DNA from: Ignelater luminosus
Taxonomy: Eukaryota; Arthropoda; Insecta; Coleoptera; Elateridae
Length of the DNA stretch: 64,000 nt
Assembly (NCBI GenBank): GCA_011009095.1
Contig: VTPC01000842.1
Location: 291,443-355,442, forward strand
Reading direction: 5' to 3'
Shown: positions 48,145 to 59,439 of the stretch, one piece after another
Layout: each line of letters opens with the position of its first letter
How positions within the stretch are numbered: the stretch's first letter is position 1
Notes under the pieces: generated by a model
What the model saw: only the letters and a program-made list of their open reading frames with translations
Databases searched by the model: none
Told to the model about the DNA's origin: nothing
Program-made: the position numbers and the translations under genes

Positions 48145-48240
48145 ACGGCCACCGTAGGTGGTTTGATGGAGAAGGTTTGTTCGAGGATCAAGCCCGCGTA
48201 TAATTATCTTAAGAAAACCAAAGACGATGGCTGGCGCCCA
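48145..48240 (+). repeat. Fragment of the CCACCGTAGG repeat
   Basis: GGCCACCGTAGGTGGTTTGA and ATGGAGAAGGTTTGTTCGAG match the motif block of 33466-34000. An 83-codon frame overlaps it but carries no recognised domain. Confidence 0.55.
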
Positions 48241-48552
48241 TGGCTTGAGAGCCATTCCTCTACCGTTAGCAACAATCTAAGTCCCATCTCAATGCGATAT
48301 CCTGTCAGAAAAAACCGATCGACAGTTTGGTGGTTTCAGAGTCGCTTACCTGTCATTACCAACCCGTTCATGAGATCCAGCAACAAAGTCAATTTCAAAG
48401 ATTTACGTCTGTGAACATTCGAAGTAATTTTATACGACATATGGGCGTTCTTAGACAGTTTCGACATCCTTTACTTAGTTTTAAAATATTGAGAAATGGT
48501 TGAAATTTTTTTTTTATTGATTGTAGAATTCATTTACGCCTTCCCTGTTATA

Positions 48553-49459
48553 CAGTCTTTAACACAAGAGCGTTGGTTCGAATTCTCGGAAATTTCAAGA
48601 GGTAGTAGAGTGAATTTTAGAAAAATACGTAGGGAATGTGTTAAACTAAAACATGTTAACGGTAAATAGTCAGTCTCGGTACAATTGGGGTGGTGATCGC
48701 TACGTGTTTAAGATAAGTAACGCGTATATTAAACGTCACGAAGCTGTATTTTTGGGTACCAAAAATTAAGTTAAGCAGCAGCAGCTCGTTATATCAAAAA
48801 GTCAAATGAATTCGTATGGAAGTGGGTTATGCGTTATAAACAGGTAAAAAACGTTAACGACTTCGAGGATGGGGGTAAAACGCGACTAACCACCAAAAAG
48901 GAAGATAAAATCATTGTAAGATTGTTTGAGAGAAAATTCATGAGTGGAGTTGCTTCAGTTCTTGTAGATTTGGGTGTGTGTACTTGTTCAGTGACAATTT
49001 AAACGCACGGAAAATGTTAAAAATATACAAAAAAAAGAGCTTTATTGAAGTCTGCTCGGAGCTGGTATGGGGAGAAAACGATTTCATGGTTACTACAAGA
49101 ATACAATGACCCCAAACATCGGAGTAACTTATGCAAATTGCATTCAAACATTAGATTGGCCGTCTCAATCCCCAGACATTAATTTGATTGAGAATGTGTG
49201 GGCTGTTGTAAAGCAGAAGCTTGTATGAAAATGCGTGTTTACTCTAGTATGGAGGTCTTTGTCCACGGGATACGCTGAAAAACTTGTGGAAAGCATGCCC
49301 AGACAATGTCAAACTCTGCTGGACAATAACGGCGACTATACCCTTTATTAGGCAAACGTGTCGTAGAACATTAAGTGTATTTTCCAACCAAATGCTTGTT
49401 TTTTTAAAATAATTATTATTCTTTAAGAAATCAAGCCAACGCTCTTGTGTTGAAGACTG
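48553..49459 (+). mobile_element. Tc1-like element with matching terminal repeats, internally deleted
   Basis: The left end CAGTCTTTAACACAAGAGCG (then TTGG) and the right end, inverted CAGTCTTCAACACAAGAGCG (then TTGG), differ at one position in 24. TA flanks both sides (48551-48552, 49460-49461). The 907 bp element encloses a broken Tc1-family transposase. It is shorter than a usual Tc1-like element because the middle of the coding region is missing. Confidence 0.9.
48774..49351 (+). pseudogene. Broken Tc1-like transposase (DD34E type)
   Basis: The N-terminal frame (48774-49002) gives the second half of the paired-type DNA-binding domain: KWVMRYKQVKNVNDFEDGG, then KTRLTTKKEDKIIVRLFER. It ends at TAA. 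After a gap in homology, NDPKHRSNL holds the second catalytic aspartate, and in another frame QTLDWPSQSPDINLIENVW holds the third acidic residue (the E of DD34E) in the classic SPDxNxIENxW motif. The last frame gives KLVESMPRQCQTLLDNNGD before TAG at 49349. The block with the first catalytic aspartate is deleted, and at least three frame changes are present, so it is inactive. Confidence 0.9.
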
Positions 49460-49634
49460 TAATATGTCGTTTTATAATTTTTTCGCATTCGTCAAGCAAA
49501 GAGTTGCATCTTTCAGGCGACAAATAACTTAACCGGGGAGTACCCCCACACACAACTGCAACAGGCAGACACGAACAAATACAAACCCCAAATCTTAGAA
49601 ACTCAATATGTAGAAACTTAGAAAGTCAGTTACG

Positions 49635-49745
49635 AATTCACGACTTGCCTTGATGGTCAAGTTACTTGACTCGACTTGACTTGAAATCAAATCAAGTTCG
49701 ACAGCAACCGAATGTTAAGTCAAGTCAGGCAATGAATGTTTGAAA
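49635..49745. repeat. Degenerate TTGACT/AGTCAA short-unit repeat
   Basis: Repeated ACTTGACT, TCGACTTGACTTG and AAGTCAAGTCAGG units of 5-10 bp in both orientations, able to fold back locally. Confidence 0.6.
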
Positions 49746-49759
49746 AGCTTGATTTTCAA

Positions 49760-50575
49760 ATCAACTAATGTAAAATGTAAAACAAAAACTTTACTGTGTG
49801 TCTTGCCATTTTGGTCTCGTGTCCTCCACTATGTGTGAGGGGCACTTTTGCATAATCTAATTGCAATAGATGAATATATGCTTGGAGACGCACAGTTTGG
49901 CATGGCCTGGTTGACAATTATATCTTCCAGTGGCCCCAGGTAGATATCACCGGGCAGCGTTCGAAGACGCTCGAGCCCTGCACGTCAATTGTACGGAGGA
50001 GAATGACGGTTGGCAACACCTCGTCGTTCAACACTCTATTGGAACGGCCGACATGCCGATAAGTGTCTTTTGCAGGTTACCATGATCGAGGTAATGCACT
50101 GAAGGTAACATCCAACGAGGATTAATGTCTCTCTCTACTTGATAAGAAACTAATGCATGATATTTTTTTTGGTTGTAAAGGGAAATCTCTGTGTACGTAC
50201 ACTTATTAAATGGCAACTGAATAAGGGGTGAATTCTCTTGACCCCGGGACAGGACAAGCGTCTGCACGGCTTAAGAGGATATTTCTGAGTACACTGTAAT
50301 TCATTGCTGCACTTTTTTATACTTTACCTTATTGATGTGCGTCTTTCTTCGAAATTTTAAATAAATATAAGCATTTTAAATTTATAACTTCGTTTAATTT
50401 TTTTGTCCTACATTACATTATTTTAGACATGGGCATAATGGTATTTCTACTGAATATTTTCTGGTAGGCAAACCCGCTTAAGATTTACTTGGACAGAAGC
50501 GAAGGTATGCTGGATGAAGCATTTTAACAAATTATAAAAAATGTTGAGAACAGAAAACATTAAGCTTACGAATTA
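49760..50575. other. Unassigned stretch
   Basis: 49800-50270 has balanced composition and a 79-codon minus-strand frame (50028-50267) without a recognised domain; it could be decayed transposon coding sequence. The rest is AT-rich. Confidence 0.4.
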
Positions 50576-50579
50576 CGTC

Positions 50580-50905
50580 ATATCACTCATAACGTAAAAA
50601 AACATTTAAATAATCCGTAACGCTACGCTGATTGCACAAAACTGTAAAGTTGCAAATTGACTGTAGAGACTTACAGACGTCGCTTTTCATAATATTATTT
50701 ATTAAATGTCTGGAAACTCTGAAGAGATGCCGAATTTAGGAAAAAAAAGTCGGAAATACACTCTAAACACTCGAAGACACTAAATAGCCAACCAATCATG
50801 GACTACGTCATGCCGTTCAAAACGTAGCAAATCACAACAACAAGGACGTCTAGAATAATTAGAAAATTATGAAGTGACAAGTCGAATTTAGGGGTTTTTT
50901 AATTT
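50580..50905 (+). repeat. R2 dispersed repeat, forward copy
   Basis: It contains TGTAAAGTTGCAAATTGA, TTTTCATAATATTATTTATT, GTCTGGAAACTCTGAAGA, CTCTAAACACTCGAAGACAC and TAAATAGCCAACCAATCATG, matching the units at 19150-19640. Confidence 0.72.
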
Positions 50906-51479
50906 ACCTAAAAATTTAATTCTGAGATTTTCAGAATTTCCTTTAAATGATAAATGCTTTTGTTCTTGCAAAAGCGATGTGTAGATTCGAAAAACCTGAG
51001 ATATTCAGAAAGTAATCGCCCCAAACGTTCGAATACCTAGTGAATTTAGCAAAAATCAATTTTCGAACAAAGCAACCGATTTTAAAGAATCTCTGAAAAG
51101 GTTGTTCGTCTGTAAGCAAGTTCCGATGTAAATTTCCAAAGAATTCCAAATTCTAACCTCATCGTGCTTGTTCTCCTCGCAATGTATTCAATGCGTGCAC
51201 TTTCTTATCTTTTAAATCTGACGAATTGGCATTGCTACTAGCTAGCACGGTTGAAATTAAAATCCATAAGATTAAAATATTGTTTTCAGAGCTTCCACAC
51301 AACTTTACATGTGCCGGACAATATTCCTTTGATTGTGATTATTTGGTTCTTGAGAAATCAGCCAAAAAATGATGCCAAACAAAAATTTCTCTTCTTTCTC
51401 TCTTCATGAGACTACTTAACTTTAAAATTTTTTTTTCAGGTGAGCACTTTTAATTTATTTCACGTTTACAGCATGTTTT

Positions 51480-52020
51480 CAATTACAAAACTCGAAATGA
51501 AATAAACTAGTAGTCGAGCATGCTGGCCACTTTATAACTTCAAGGCCGACTTTTGCTTGGTACTGTCGAACGAATTCCGAATTGTTTTGGACAAATCCAA
51601 CGTAAAGCACCACATGGTCTGCCAAAAATTCTTGAAAACATCTAGCAGGCGTCAAAATTCTTCTACTGCGACCACGGTCTGCCCCAACGATGAAGACGCA
51701 ATCAGTTCGTACGTCCCGAGATATTCCACCCCATATCATGCAAGAACCACCGCCATAATACAGGGCAGAGCAAATCGTTCTCCGGATCGCCGGTATACTC
51801 GTCCGCTTCCATCATTGCCATAAAGACTCATCAGAGAACAGAACAAACCTCCATTGGTCTAAAGTCTAGTTCAGATGCTTCCGTGCGTCTCCTCAAACCT
51901 TTAGTATACTCTTCCAACTGCTGATCGACTTAGATTCAGCTCTTGAGCTACAAATCAGTGATTGTGCCCTAGTTGAATAAAGGCAACAGCTTGAGTGGCT
52001 ACCACTGGGGCAGTATCCAT
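51480..52020 (-). pseudogene. Internally deleted Tc1-like transposase
   Basis: On the minus strand an ATG at 52020 opens MDTAPVVATQAVAFIQLGHN, followed after a stop by FVAQELNLSRSAVGRVY, the helix-turn-helix of Tc1-like transposases. The frame then jumps, without the intervening DNA-binding half, to a string ending LFSDES-like, NDGSGRVYRRSGERFAL and, after another stop, MIWGGISRDVRTDCVF. This is the block between the first and second catalytic aspartates. The second aspartate motif reads VQNNSEFVRQYQAKVGLEV, so the usual Q(D/N)NARPH has decayed, and the C-terminal SPDLNPIEH part is lost (KWPACSTTS). It lies about 115 bp from the mariner that begins at 52139. No terminal repeats were identified. 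Confidence 0.82.
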
Positions 52021-52191
52021 TCGACTTGATTTTATAACCGCGAAAATTAAGACAGGCGCATATTCGCTAATGCCACGCAAGTGTAGGTTGCTTTTGTTTC
52101 GCTTGGGAATAAAACAAGGAATCCTGAAAAATCTAATACAATATTCGCCAAAATAAACAGTACCGAAATTTAGGGTGCTGTGGAATTGCTC

Positions 52192-53274
52192 TGTAATGCC
52201 ATTTTAAAATTTTGCATACATATCCGGTCCCTGTCTTTAATTTTGATCAGATCTTTATTTTCTCGGCGTGTTATAATTGAAATTATCTCCCTCTGTGTGA
52301 AAATATTCTTTTAAATTGTTCATTTTATTGAATAATTAATTTCGTCCCGACTTATTGGCACCACGAACGTGCCTTTTTCTAAATTCATAATTGCTTTTCG
52401 GCGTCAAGACATATTTATAAACTTCAAATTGGTAGTATTTTGGCTTGCATATTATCCACGGTCGCATAACCCCGCATAAGCCAGATGCACACTAAAATTG
52501 GGATAGAATGGAAAGTTTCCGAGCCCCATAAGGTTCCAATTAGTTTTTTCTAGTTCAGTTTAAATCTGGCTGAACCCCGATTCCTTTGTTCAAACAAGTG
52601 ACAAAGCCGGGTGGGGGAAAATGTGTCAAGTAAGGATCATTCTTTGGTTAATTCTTAAACAGCACGCACGTCTCTCTGCTTGTTCACAACAGTTTTGCGG
52701 TTACGAGTTATTTGTTTATTTCTTTGTGGAATAGTATAGTTGTTTGGTCAACCCTAAAAGATGGGCTTATAAGGGTTGTATTTACGCTAAAGATACCGGA
52801 TGAAAAGTGTTAACTCGTAAGCTAAGAGGTGTTACCTGTCAATTTTTAAGTTTGTGGAAAACGGTGTTTCCGCGTTAGTCCAACAAATATAGTTGGGATC
52901 GCGTAAAGTGACAAGCAAGAGTTGTTCTATGGTTTTAAATTTATCCTGTGTGGTTACGTTTCTTTGGGGCCTCCCAAATAACGTCAATCGAGTTGGTCCC
53001 CAAATTTTGGTTCATTTTGTGAAAGGAAAACCATCTCTTTGCGTGGGCTAGCCGTTGGATCTCTATTATTAATTATTATTATTATTATATATTATATTAT
53101 TAATTTTGGACATCTCTTGAACTTGCTAAGAGTTTTTGGTTGTGTAAGCTTTTTCCTTTTGGTAAAGGTAAGTTTAGCTAGGACCACCCCGTCTTCGACT
53201 TGAGCTACGGAATTGAACATCTTCCGTCATCCGTAACGGGTCTTAGGCTTCTTTTTGAGCTTTTTCCCGTTACA
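52192..53274. mobile_element. Probable solo LTR of a Gypsy-like retrotransposon
   Basis: The 1,083 bp segment begins TGTAATGCC and ends CCCGTTACA, so it has the TG...CA ends and a 5 bp inverted TGTAA/TTACA typical of LTRs. It is flanked by the 4 bp direct repeat GCTC (52188-52191 and 53275-53278). It lies in the 5' untranslated part of the mariner, and cutting it out restores a mariner of normal length. No internal retroelement coding sequence or second LTR is present, so it would be the product of LTR-LTR recombination. A 4 bp duplication fits Gypsy better than Copia or BEL (usually 5 bp). Strand is not determined. Confidence 0.75.
53066..53103 (+). repeat. (ATT)n microsatellite inside the LTR
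   Basis: A run of ATT and ATATT units. Confidence 0.85.
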
Positions 53275-53345
53275 GCTCTCGCAATATGCATTTGTCATTG
53301 GTTGTCATATTAACATTGCTCTGGTGTTTTAAAATCGTCTTCAAA

Positions 53346-54410
53346 ATGGTTCTCACAACTGAGGAAAAAGTGTTTATAGTAGAGCATTATTTCCGTTCAT
53401 ACGGAAATGGACGGGATAATGGCCTAAGTTTGAAACAAGTCTCAGAAAAATATCGACAAGAGTTTAACAAAGTGGCTACCAGTAAAAGTGTAATGTTAGC
53501 AATTGTTGAGAAATTTCGTCACACTCATAGTGTGTTGTGTCAATGCAAGGGCTCTTCAGGTCGTCGAAGAACAGTTTTTACCAACAATAATCAAGGACGC
53601 GTTCTTGACCATGTCATACAGTTTCCAAAAAGAAGCCTTCGACGAACCGCGTATAAACTGAATATCAGTGAAACATACACACGTCGACTGTTCAAATCTG
53701 TTGGTGGTTATCCTTGCCGCATTCAAATTGCACAACGGACAAACGTGCAAGAGAAGTTTACTGTGGACGAGTGTTGAGCCTAGTGTACGAAGATCCCAAT
53801 TTCTTGAGAAACGCATGGTTTTCAGACGAAAGTCACATTCACCTTAACGGTTATATCAATCGACAAACAACTCGAATCCTTGGATTTGAACGCCCAGATG
53901 TCATTGTAGAGAAACCGCTCCACAGCGAACGAGCTACCATTTGGTGTGCTGTGTCTGAGCATGGGATCATTGGTCCTTATTTTGTTGAGGACGAGGACAA
54001 GCATCTAGTTACTATCAACCAACAGCGTTACAAAGAGAACATTATTACACCTTTTGTGAGAGATTTGCGAAACTTTTGCCGCGAACGAAATCTGCCGGTG
54101 CACAGGCAATAGTTTCTACAGGACGGCGCAATGAGCCATACAGCCTTACTTCATGAACATTTTGAAAACAGAATAATTTCTCGTGGAACAGACTTCGAGT
54201 ACCTTTCTCATTCACCTGATCTGATATATTTGGGGCATGATGAGGGAATCAGAATTTCGGTCAGAAGATCCGCCACCAAATATTGGAGAACTACGACGAA
54301 AGATAATAACCTAATTTCAGCAACTGCAGCAACCACTCTTTATAAATATGTTAGATAATCTGAAAAATCGTTGTGAAGCTTGTTTGCGCCGCAAAGATTG
54401 TGCATTTTGA
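53346..54410 (+). pseudogene. Broken mariner-type transposase with DUF4817 N-terminus
   Basis: The ATG at 53346 opens VLTTEEKVFIVEHYFRSYG, then GLSLKQVSEKYRQEFNKVA, the DUF4817 helix-turn-helix common in insect transposases annotated as 'Tc3-like'. A frameshift near 53755-53770 leads into YEDPNFLRNAWFSDESHIHL (first catalytic aspartate in FSDE). FVRDLRNFCRERNLPVHRQ is followed by an in-frame TAG at 54110 and FLQDGAMSHTA (second aspartate). The SHSPDL motif follows, then another frameshift; the C-terminus is read in a third frame as PPPNIGELRRKI and CEACLRRKDCAF, ending at 54410. Two frameshifts and at least two stops make it inactive, but it is nearly full length (~350 codons). Confidence 0.93.
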
Positions 54411-54484
54411 ACATTTAAATTATATAAATTAAAAAATAAATACAATTTTCACTTTCGGTACTGTTTATTTTAGCGAATACTGTA

Positions 54485-56695
54485 TTTTTCAAAACTGACA
54501 AAAATTCATTCAATGTTAAAAGTAAAAAATTTTAAAACATCGCATACTTAACCACCTCAACACACCACCAAGTTTCTATTCTCAGAGATGTCCTTTACCC
54601 CCTCAAATATTCTACATTTCTAAATTTTGATGTGGTTAATAGTTTTGTATTTAAATGTATATTCTGCAATTACACACGTTACCTTTTGCATATGCATCAC
54701 GGCAATAGAGAAATTCCCCTCTTTATAATTCAATTGCATATCAAAGAAGATGCTTTGCTAATTAGAGCCAGATTATTGCGATTCCTTCGATGCAGGTGGG
54801 CAGACACACGTATGTATGTATTTATATGATAGAGTATGTTTTAACAACAACTACTGTAGGTGGATGAAGAAATATACATAGTTACTTGAGGGATAACGAG
54901 CATCGACCTAGATGATCACGGTCCGTGATGGACAGACTTGGTATAAAATTACATAACTTAAGAAACTGAAACCACAAAACCGGCGCGTTACTTTCAGGTC
55001 GATCGTTATCGTCAATTAAAAATTATTAGAAGGCAACTTGTTAGTAACGAAAAAAAAAAAGTAATACTAGAGGAAGAACTTTTATATAGGAGGAAATCCT
55101 TGAGTTGTGAGAATTAATAAAAACGGACTAATCGATTCTCATTTAAGTCGCTTTAATAGACCGCATTTCACATCTAGTAGTCGACTTTAAAAATTCTTTC
55201 AAACCGTAACTTCACAATTACGTACACTGATCTTAATTAATTACACACGGTCTTGCACTCCGGACCAACCGCAGAGAGAATTCTAAAAACATCATTAGCA
55301 TTTCCAAACTGAAATATATGTTGACGGAAATTAAAAATTACAATAATTATCAATATTAGTATTAGTTTTTTTTTTTTATTATAAATGCCAAAGTCTGAAT
55401 AGTTACATAATATTATTAATTCGTATAAATATTTACACACGGATGATACCGCAGCTACGCAATATAATCACCATGCGTAAGCTACTGCGTCGTGTCGGAT
55501 TATTATTATTATTAATTAATTTTCATTAAGAGTTATTGCAAGTTCAAAAGACCAAATATTTTTGATTTCAAAGCAATTCATCATCGTCAAACATCACACA
55601 AATACAAATTGTAACACAAGGGCAAAGAACCGTTATGACAGCGGTTTCATTTATTCAAGGTAAAATGACAATTAAGTAATGAAAAAACAGAAACAAAAAA
55701 CATTATAAGGGAGCAGCTTTATGTTGTACATTTCTCTCGACCAAGCTGTGTCCGATGTGTATCCTTGAATCTTCAGAAACCACAAGAAGAATGTGAAAGG
55801 TGAGAGTGATATTTCTGATTTAAATTACACCGATCTCAGTTTCCCTTTATCAAGAGGGATTTTTACTCAACTTTTACATTATATCCAAATATGGTAAAAA
55901 TAATTGACAATCTGACGTCTCCGACAAGGCCAAAATAAAAATGTCAATCTCAAACAGGAAGTCCCATCTGCGTTATAATTTTTATTATCGTCTCTGGCGG
56001 AATTTGCTGCATTCTTATGAATCACAAGCACAACAAGAAAGATCGAGAAAAAGAGAGAGAAATCCAGGTTCTACGGAAAAATTTCTATTAAACGATTACA
56101 AACGATATTATTACTCAAGCACCTTCGCAATGCAGGATGTGCGACAGGCTGGCTTGTGGCGCCTGGCGTTTATTTAATTGAGGATCGTTGTATTTGATTT
56201 ACACATCCACGTCTTTATGATAATGGACTATACAAATTAATATTTATATAAATTAATGCGGTCATATTAATTTACTAAACGTATAAATATTAACACATAC
56301 ACACATCCTCTCCAATACGTGGTTTATTAATTCAATAGAAGTAACCCTATTGGTGGATGTGATTTCCACTTACTTGGTAAACAGACGAACTTAACATTCG
56401 TCGGACATACCTTTCCTTAAAGAAAAACAAGAAATAAAGTCGAGAAATTCCAAAATTAGTCCCATTCCAAAAATAGATTCGCTCGAATCATCCTGAACAA
56501 CTACTCATTAAAAATGAAATGATGATCGAGTCCATCACTTTATAATTTTACGGAAGGCGTCAGATCTAAAGGAAATCTTCTAATCAAATCTTTTCCGCTT
56601 TCTCCAGCGGCAACTGCTGAACTGATTGTAATGATTTTTTTTAAGTTAGATTTCTACCCACAAATAACTTGTACTCATTTTTATTATTACGTCAA
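54485..56695. other. AT-rich stretch, no recognisable gene
   Basis: It holds an ATT run at about 55498-55520 and a (T)n at about 55367. The 78-codon frame at 55941-56177 has an Arg-rich middle and no domain I know; its last part (GGCGCCTGGCGTTTATTTAA) lies in unique DNA that could be regulatory. Confidence 0.45.
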
Positions 56696-56699
56696 TATA

Positions 56700-57806
56700 C
56701 AGGGTGTCCCATCTAAAAAGCTTTCTTTCACTACTCCGTTATTTTTAGTTGGGAGACAAAAATTCCAAATGCATTGCTTTCGGCACATGATTCTCTAGCA
56801 AATGAAGAATAATGTACTATCCAAAGAAGTCGAAACCCTGCATAAATATCAAAGGCAAATAATTTTCTTGTCGCTTGCGAAAAGGAAAGTAAAACTATTA
56901 CTTACAAAAGAATAATTGCCAGTATTGGTTATTAATTTTCGTAAACTAGGGATTATTCAGAAAAGAAGTAAATGTAGATATGCATTAGAGCCCTGCACAG
57001 ACCGAAATTTTCAGGCCCAGCCCGACCGGCAATAAACTTCACGCAGCACGAAAAAAACTCGGTAGCTTCTTCATTTGCCCAAAAAGCCCGAAAGGGCCGA
57101 ACTGCTCGCCAGGCTGGAGAGGCCCGACAGGGCTAAGACGTCCGAACGACCCGACAGGCTAGAGAGCTCCGAGGCCGCACAAAAGCCCGACCAAGAAACC
57201 CAGCCCGTGCAGGTTTCTACGGTGCAGTACGGAACTCCTCCGCTTCAGTTCAGTATAAAACTAAGATAATGCCCGTCTGACTCAGTTCTCGGTCCGGCGT
57301 AGTACGAAGAATCTCGTCTTCGGTTCAGTATGAAAATAATGCTTGTCTGAGGCAGTACGAAAAAGATTTCGGTTCGTTTCCGATCAGTACAAACATAATA
57401 ACCAGAAAAACCGGAGAAGGCCAAAAAGCGCAACCTGCCAGGCCCAAAAATTCAGATATTCACGTTTTAAACTGGTCAACTTAAGCGTTTCCAACTGTCT
57501 TATGAAGGTGTCAATTGACATTTTCTTGATGCATTTTGCAATCCAGTTATCATTGTCACACATGCGCAAAAGAACACGCCCTGTAGCTTAAACAGTCTGT
57601 GAACCACAGCCCACTAATGCAAAATACACAAAACAAAAAATATCTGGTTTTCAGAAACAGTTGCTAAACGATGCGTCGTAGATTTGGCAAAGCAGATTTC
57701 ATGGGAAGCCGAAACATATTTATATGAAGATATCCACAGCATCGTAATTAAAATAAAAAAGTTGCGTCAATTAGTTGATAGAGAATCAATTAGGTGGGCC
57801 ACCCTG
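56700..57806. mobile_element. TA-flanked element with CAGGGTG ends, containing array 5
   Basis: The left end CAGGGTGTCCCATCTAA and the right end, inverted CAGGGTGGCCCACCTAA, agree at 15 of 17 positions, and TA flanks both (56698-56699, 57807-57808). The 1,107 bp interior has no transposase. GC-rich array 5 occupies 56995-57450, so about 650 bp would be the element proper. It is probably a non-autonomous Tc1/mariner-type element, with superfamily inferred from TA and CAGGG ends only. Confidence 0.75.
56995..57450 (+). repeat. GC-rich composite array, copy 5
   Basis: It begins AGCCCTGCACAGACCG, then a variant head (about 57038-57075), CCGAA units to about 57200, 'CAGCCCGTGCAGGTTTCTAC' and GGTGCAGTACGGAA, and spaced CAGTATGAAAAT/CAGTACGAAAA motifs to about 57395. 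A short CCGAA-like tail follows. The order of modules is as in copies 2 and 3. The terminal strings CCTGCAC and GTGCAGG are inverted with respect to each other. Confidence 0.82.
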
Positions 57807-57809
57807 TAT

Positions 57810-58255
57810 GTAGTTCTTTTTTTGGTTTTTAGGTTGTAAACCTGAATTTGCTGTTTGTTGTGGTAAAAATCAAAGCCTACTCCCACTTCTATAAAAATAA
57901 CTGAAATATCTTCTCGAATTCTATTCCGTCAAATCTCGAAATTTCAAAACATTGCGCGCGGAATTCTTCTTGGTGGCTTTTCTGAATTTTTCCCCTCATC
58001 AAATATACGCATCGTTTTCCATTTAAAAAAAGCAAAAACCCGATTCACAGTCTAAACAGACGAATGCCATTAATAAATGTACAAGATGTTCCGTTTATCG
58101 TTTTATATCCGATTATTTTCAAAACTCTTAAGGATCTGAAGATGACATTTTTAAGTTGTTAACCTTTAAATTAGAAAACTTAAAATTCAAGAATTTTTTA
58201 GAACGTCGAGTCAAACGTAATGATAAATCACAATTCCACTACGTTAACCTCACTT
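57810..58255. other. AT-rich spacer
   Basis: Nothing recognised between the TA-flanked element and the reverse-transcriptase fragment. Confidence 0.5.
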
Positions 58256-58263
58256 TATTTGCC

Positions 58264-58592
58264 TTATAAGATCGCCGTTGTGGATGACGACGGAAGATCG
58301 CAAATTTCTTTTTCACTCGTGACTGTAATTACTACGTCGTCGGCGTAGGCCATGCTTTCGCATTAATGGTTTTTGTCCGTTCAGGAGGGTGTCCATGTAG
58401 AAGTTCTACAAGAGCGGGCTCAGAATGAAGCCATGTGCACACCCTCCTGTAGAAGCTTTTTCTATGTTCACATTGGATCTTGTTATTTACACCTTTCTAT
58501 CGTGTAAGTAGCTCTTTATGATTTTAATTATTAGGATGGTGCCTGGCCACCCTAAATTGTCAATGAATTGCGCCACCGCATATTTGTCATCG
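58264..58592 (-). pseudogene. Non-LTR retrotransposon reverse-transcriptase fragment
   Basis: On the minus strand one frame reads DKYAVAQFIDNLGWPG, IIKSYLHDRKV, stop, then GCAHGFILSPLL, stop, NFYMDTLLNG. These correspond to reverse-transcriptase motifs from the first catalytic region (FDN-W) to the GxPQGxxLSPLLWN block; the second stop is a TAG exactly where the conserved Trp is expected. A frame change then brings AYADDVVITVTSE, the YADD catalytic box, encoded at 58336-58347. The order and spacing fit R1/Jockey-like LINEs. About 110 codons survive, with both ends lost. It is dead by stops and frameshift. Confidence 0.87.
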
Positions 58593-58649
58593 GTATTTCT
58601 TACGGTTTTTTACAGTTTTTCAACTGCTTGGATAGTCTGATGTAGTCGA

Positions 58650-58912
58650 GGTCTGCATGGGCCGGGTTTTTTAGTCCGGATCGGGCCCGGCTTCAGTTCC
58701 ACATCTATTGGGCTTTACGGGTCAATCAAACAGATCTGTCGAGCCTCTCAAGCCGTTCGAATCTGTGGAGTCTCTTGAACCGTCTGGAGTCTGTTGGGCC
58801 TATCGAGCCATTCGGGCTTGTCGAGTCGTTAGAGCCTTTCGAATCGTTCGAATCTGTGGAGTCTCTTGAACCGTTAGGCCCTCACGGGCCTGTCGGGTCG
58901 TTCAGGCTTTTT
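58650..58912 (-). repeat. GC-rich CCGAA array, copy 6 (reverse orientation)
   Basis: The units read TTCGAATC, GGGCCTRTCGAG and so on, i.e. the CCGAA unit on the minus strand. The tail module is recognisable in reverse complement as GGACTAAAAAACCCGGCCCA. The head module is not visible, so the copy is truncated at its head, which ends in AT-rich DNA at about 58912. Confidence 0.82.
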
Positions 58913-59435
58913 ATATTATCAAATAATAATATTAATAACAAAACAAAATAGAAATTTTTTTATTTATCTTTAGATTTAGATAAAAATCATTCTGGAAAAA
59001 AGCTTCTGCATTATCTCAAATCAAAATGCACATCGGAAATTTTGGAAATCTCGAATACTAACGATATGCTTTGGTAACACTTTTCATTATCTTGAAGAAT
59101 AAAAGTTCCTTACTCTTGTAGCAGTTTCAACTTTTTGATACTTCTCCGTATACTTTTCGAAATTTTTCAAATTTCGTACGTGTCACTTTGACCTGGAACG
59201 ATACAAAATTTTCATCTGATTTAAAGATAAGAAACTTTCTCACTTAAAAGATTTCATAGAATCTCTGTATATTGATTATTCTCACAGAACATATTCTCAG
59301 TTATTCTTAATAATGTCACGAGGGTCCTTGAATTAGTTTAGGTTCACGTCTTAGGAAATTCTGCCACAAACGCCAAATACCACCATAGCGCCGCACCAGT
59401 CATGATCTAAGGATTCTTCGACGTCTCAATTGGCA
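58913..59435. other. AT-rich spacer
   Basis: Nothing recognised. Confidence 0.5.
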
Positions 59436-59439
59436 TTAT

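Larger units (their letters stand above)
52139..54482 (+). mobile_element. Mariner-type element with 32 bp terminal repeats, interrupted by a solo LTR
   Basis: The left terminus CAATATTCGCCAAAATAAAC (then AGTACCGAAATT) and the inverted right terminus CAGTATTCGCTAAAATAAAC (then AGTACCGAAAGT) differ at three positions in 32. Both ends are flanked by TA (52137-52138, 54483-54484). Total length is 2,344 bp. Removing the 1,083 bp LTR and one 4 bp duplication leaves 1,257 bp, the normal size of a mariner-type element, which supports the nesting. It contains a broken transposase at 53346-54410. Confidence 0.93.
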
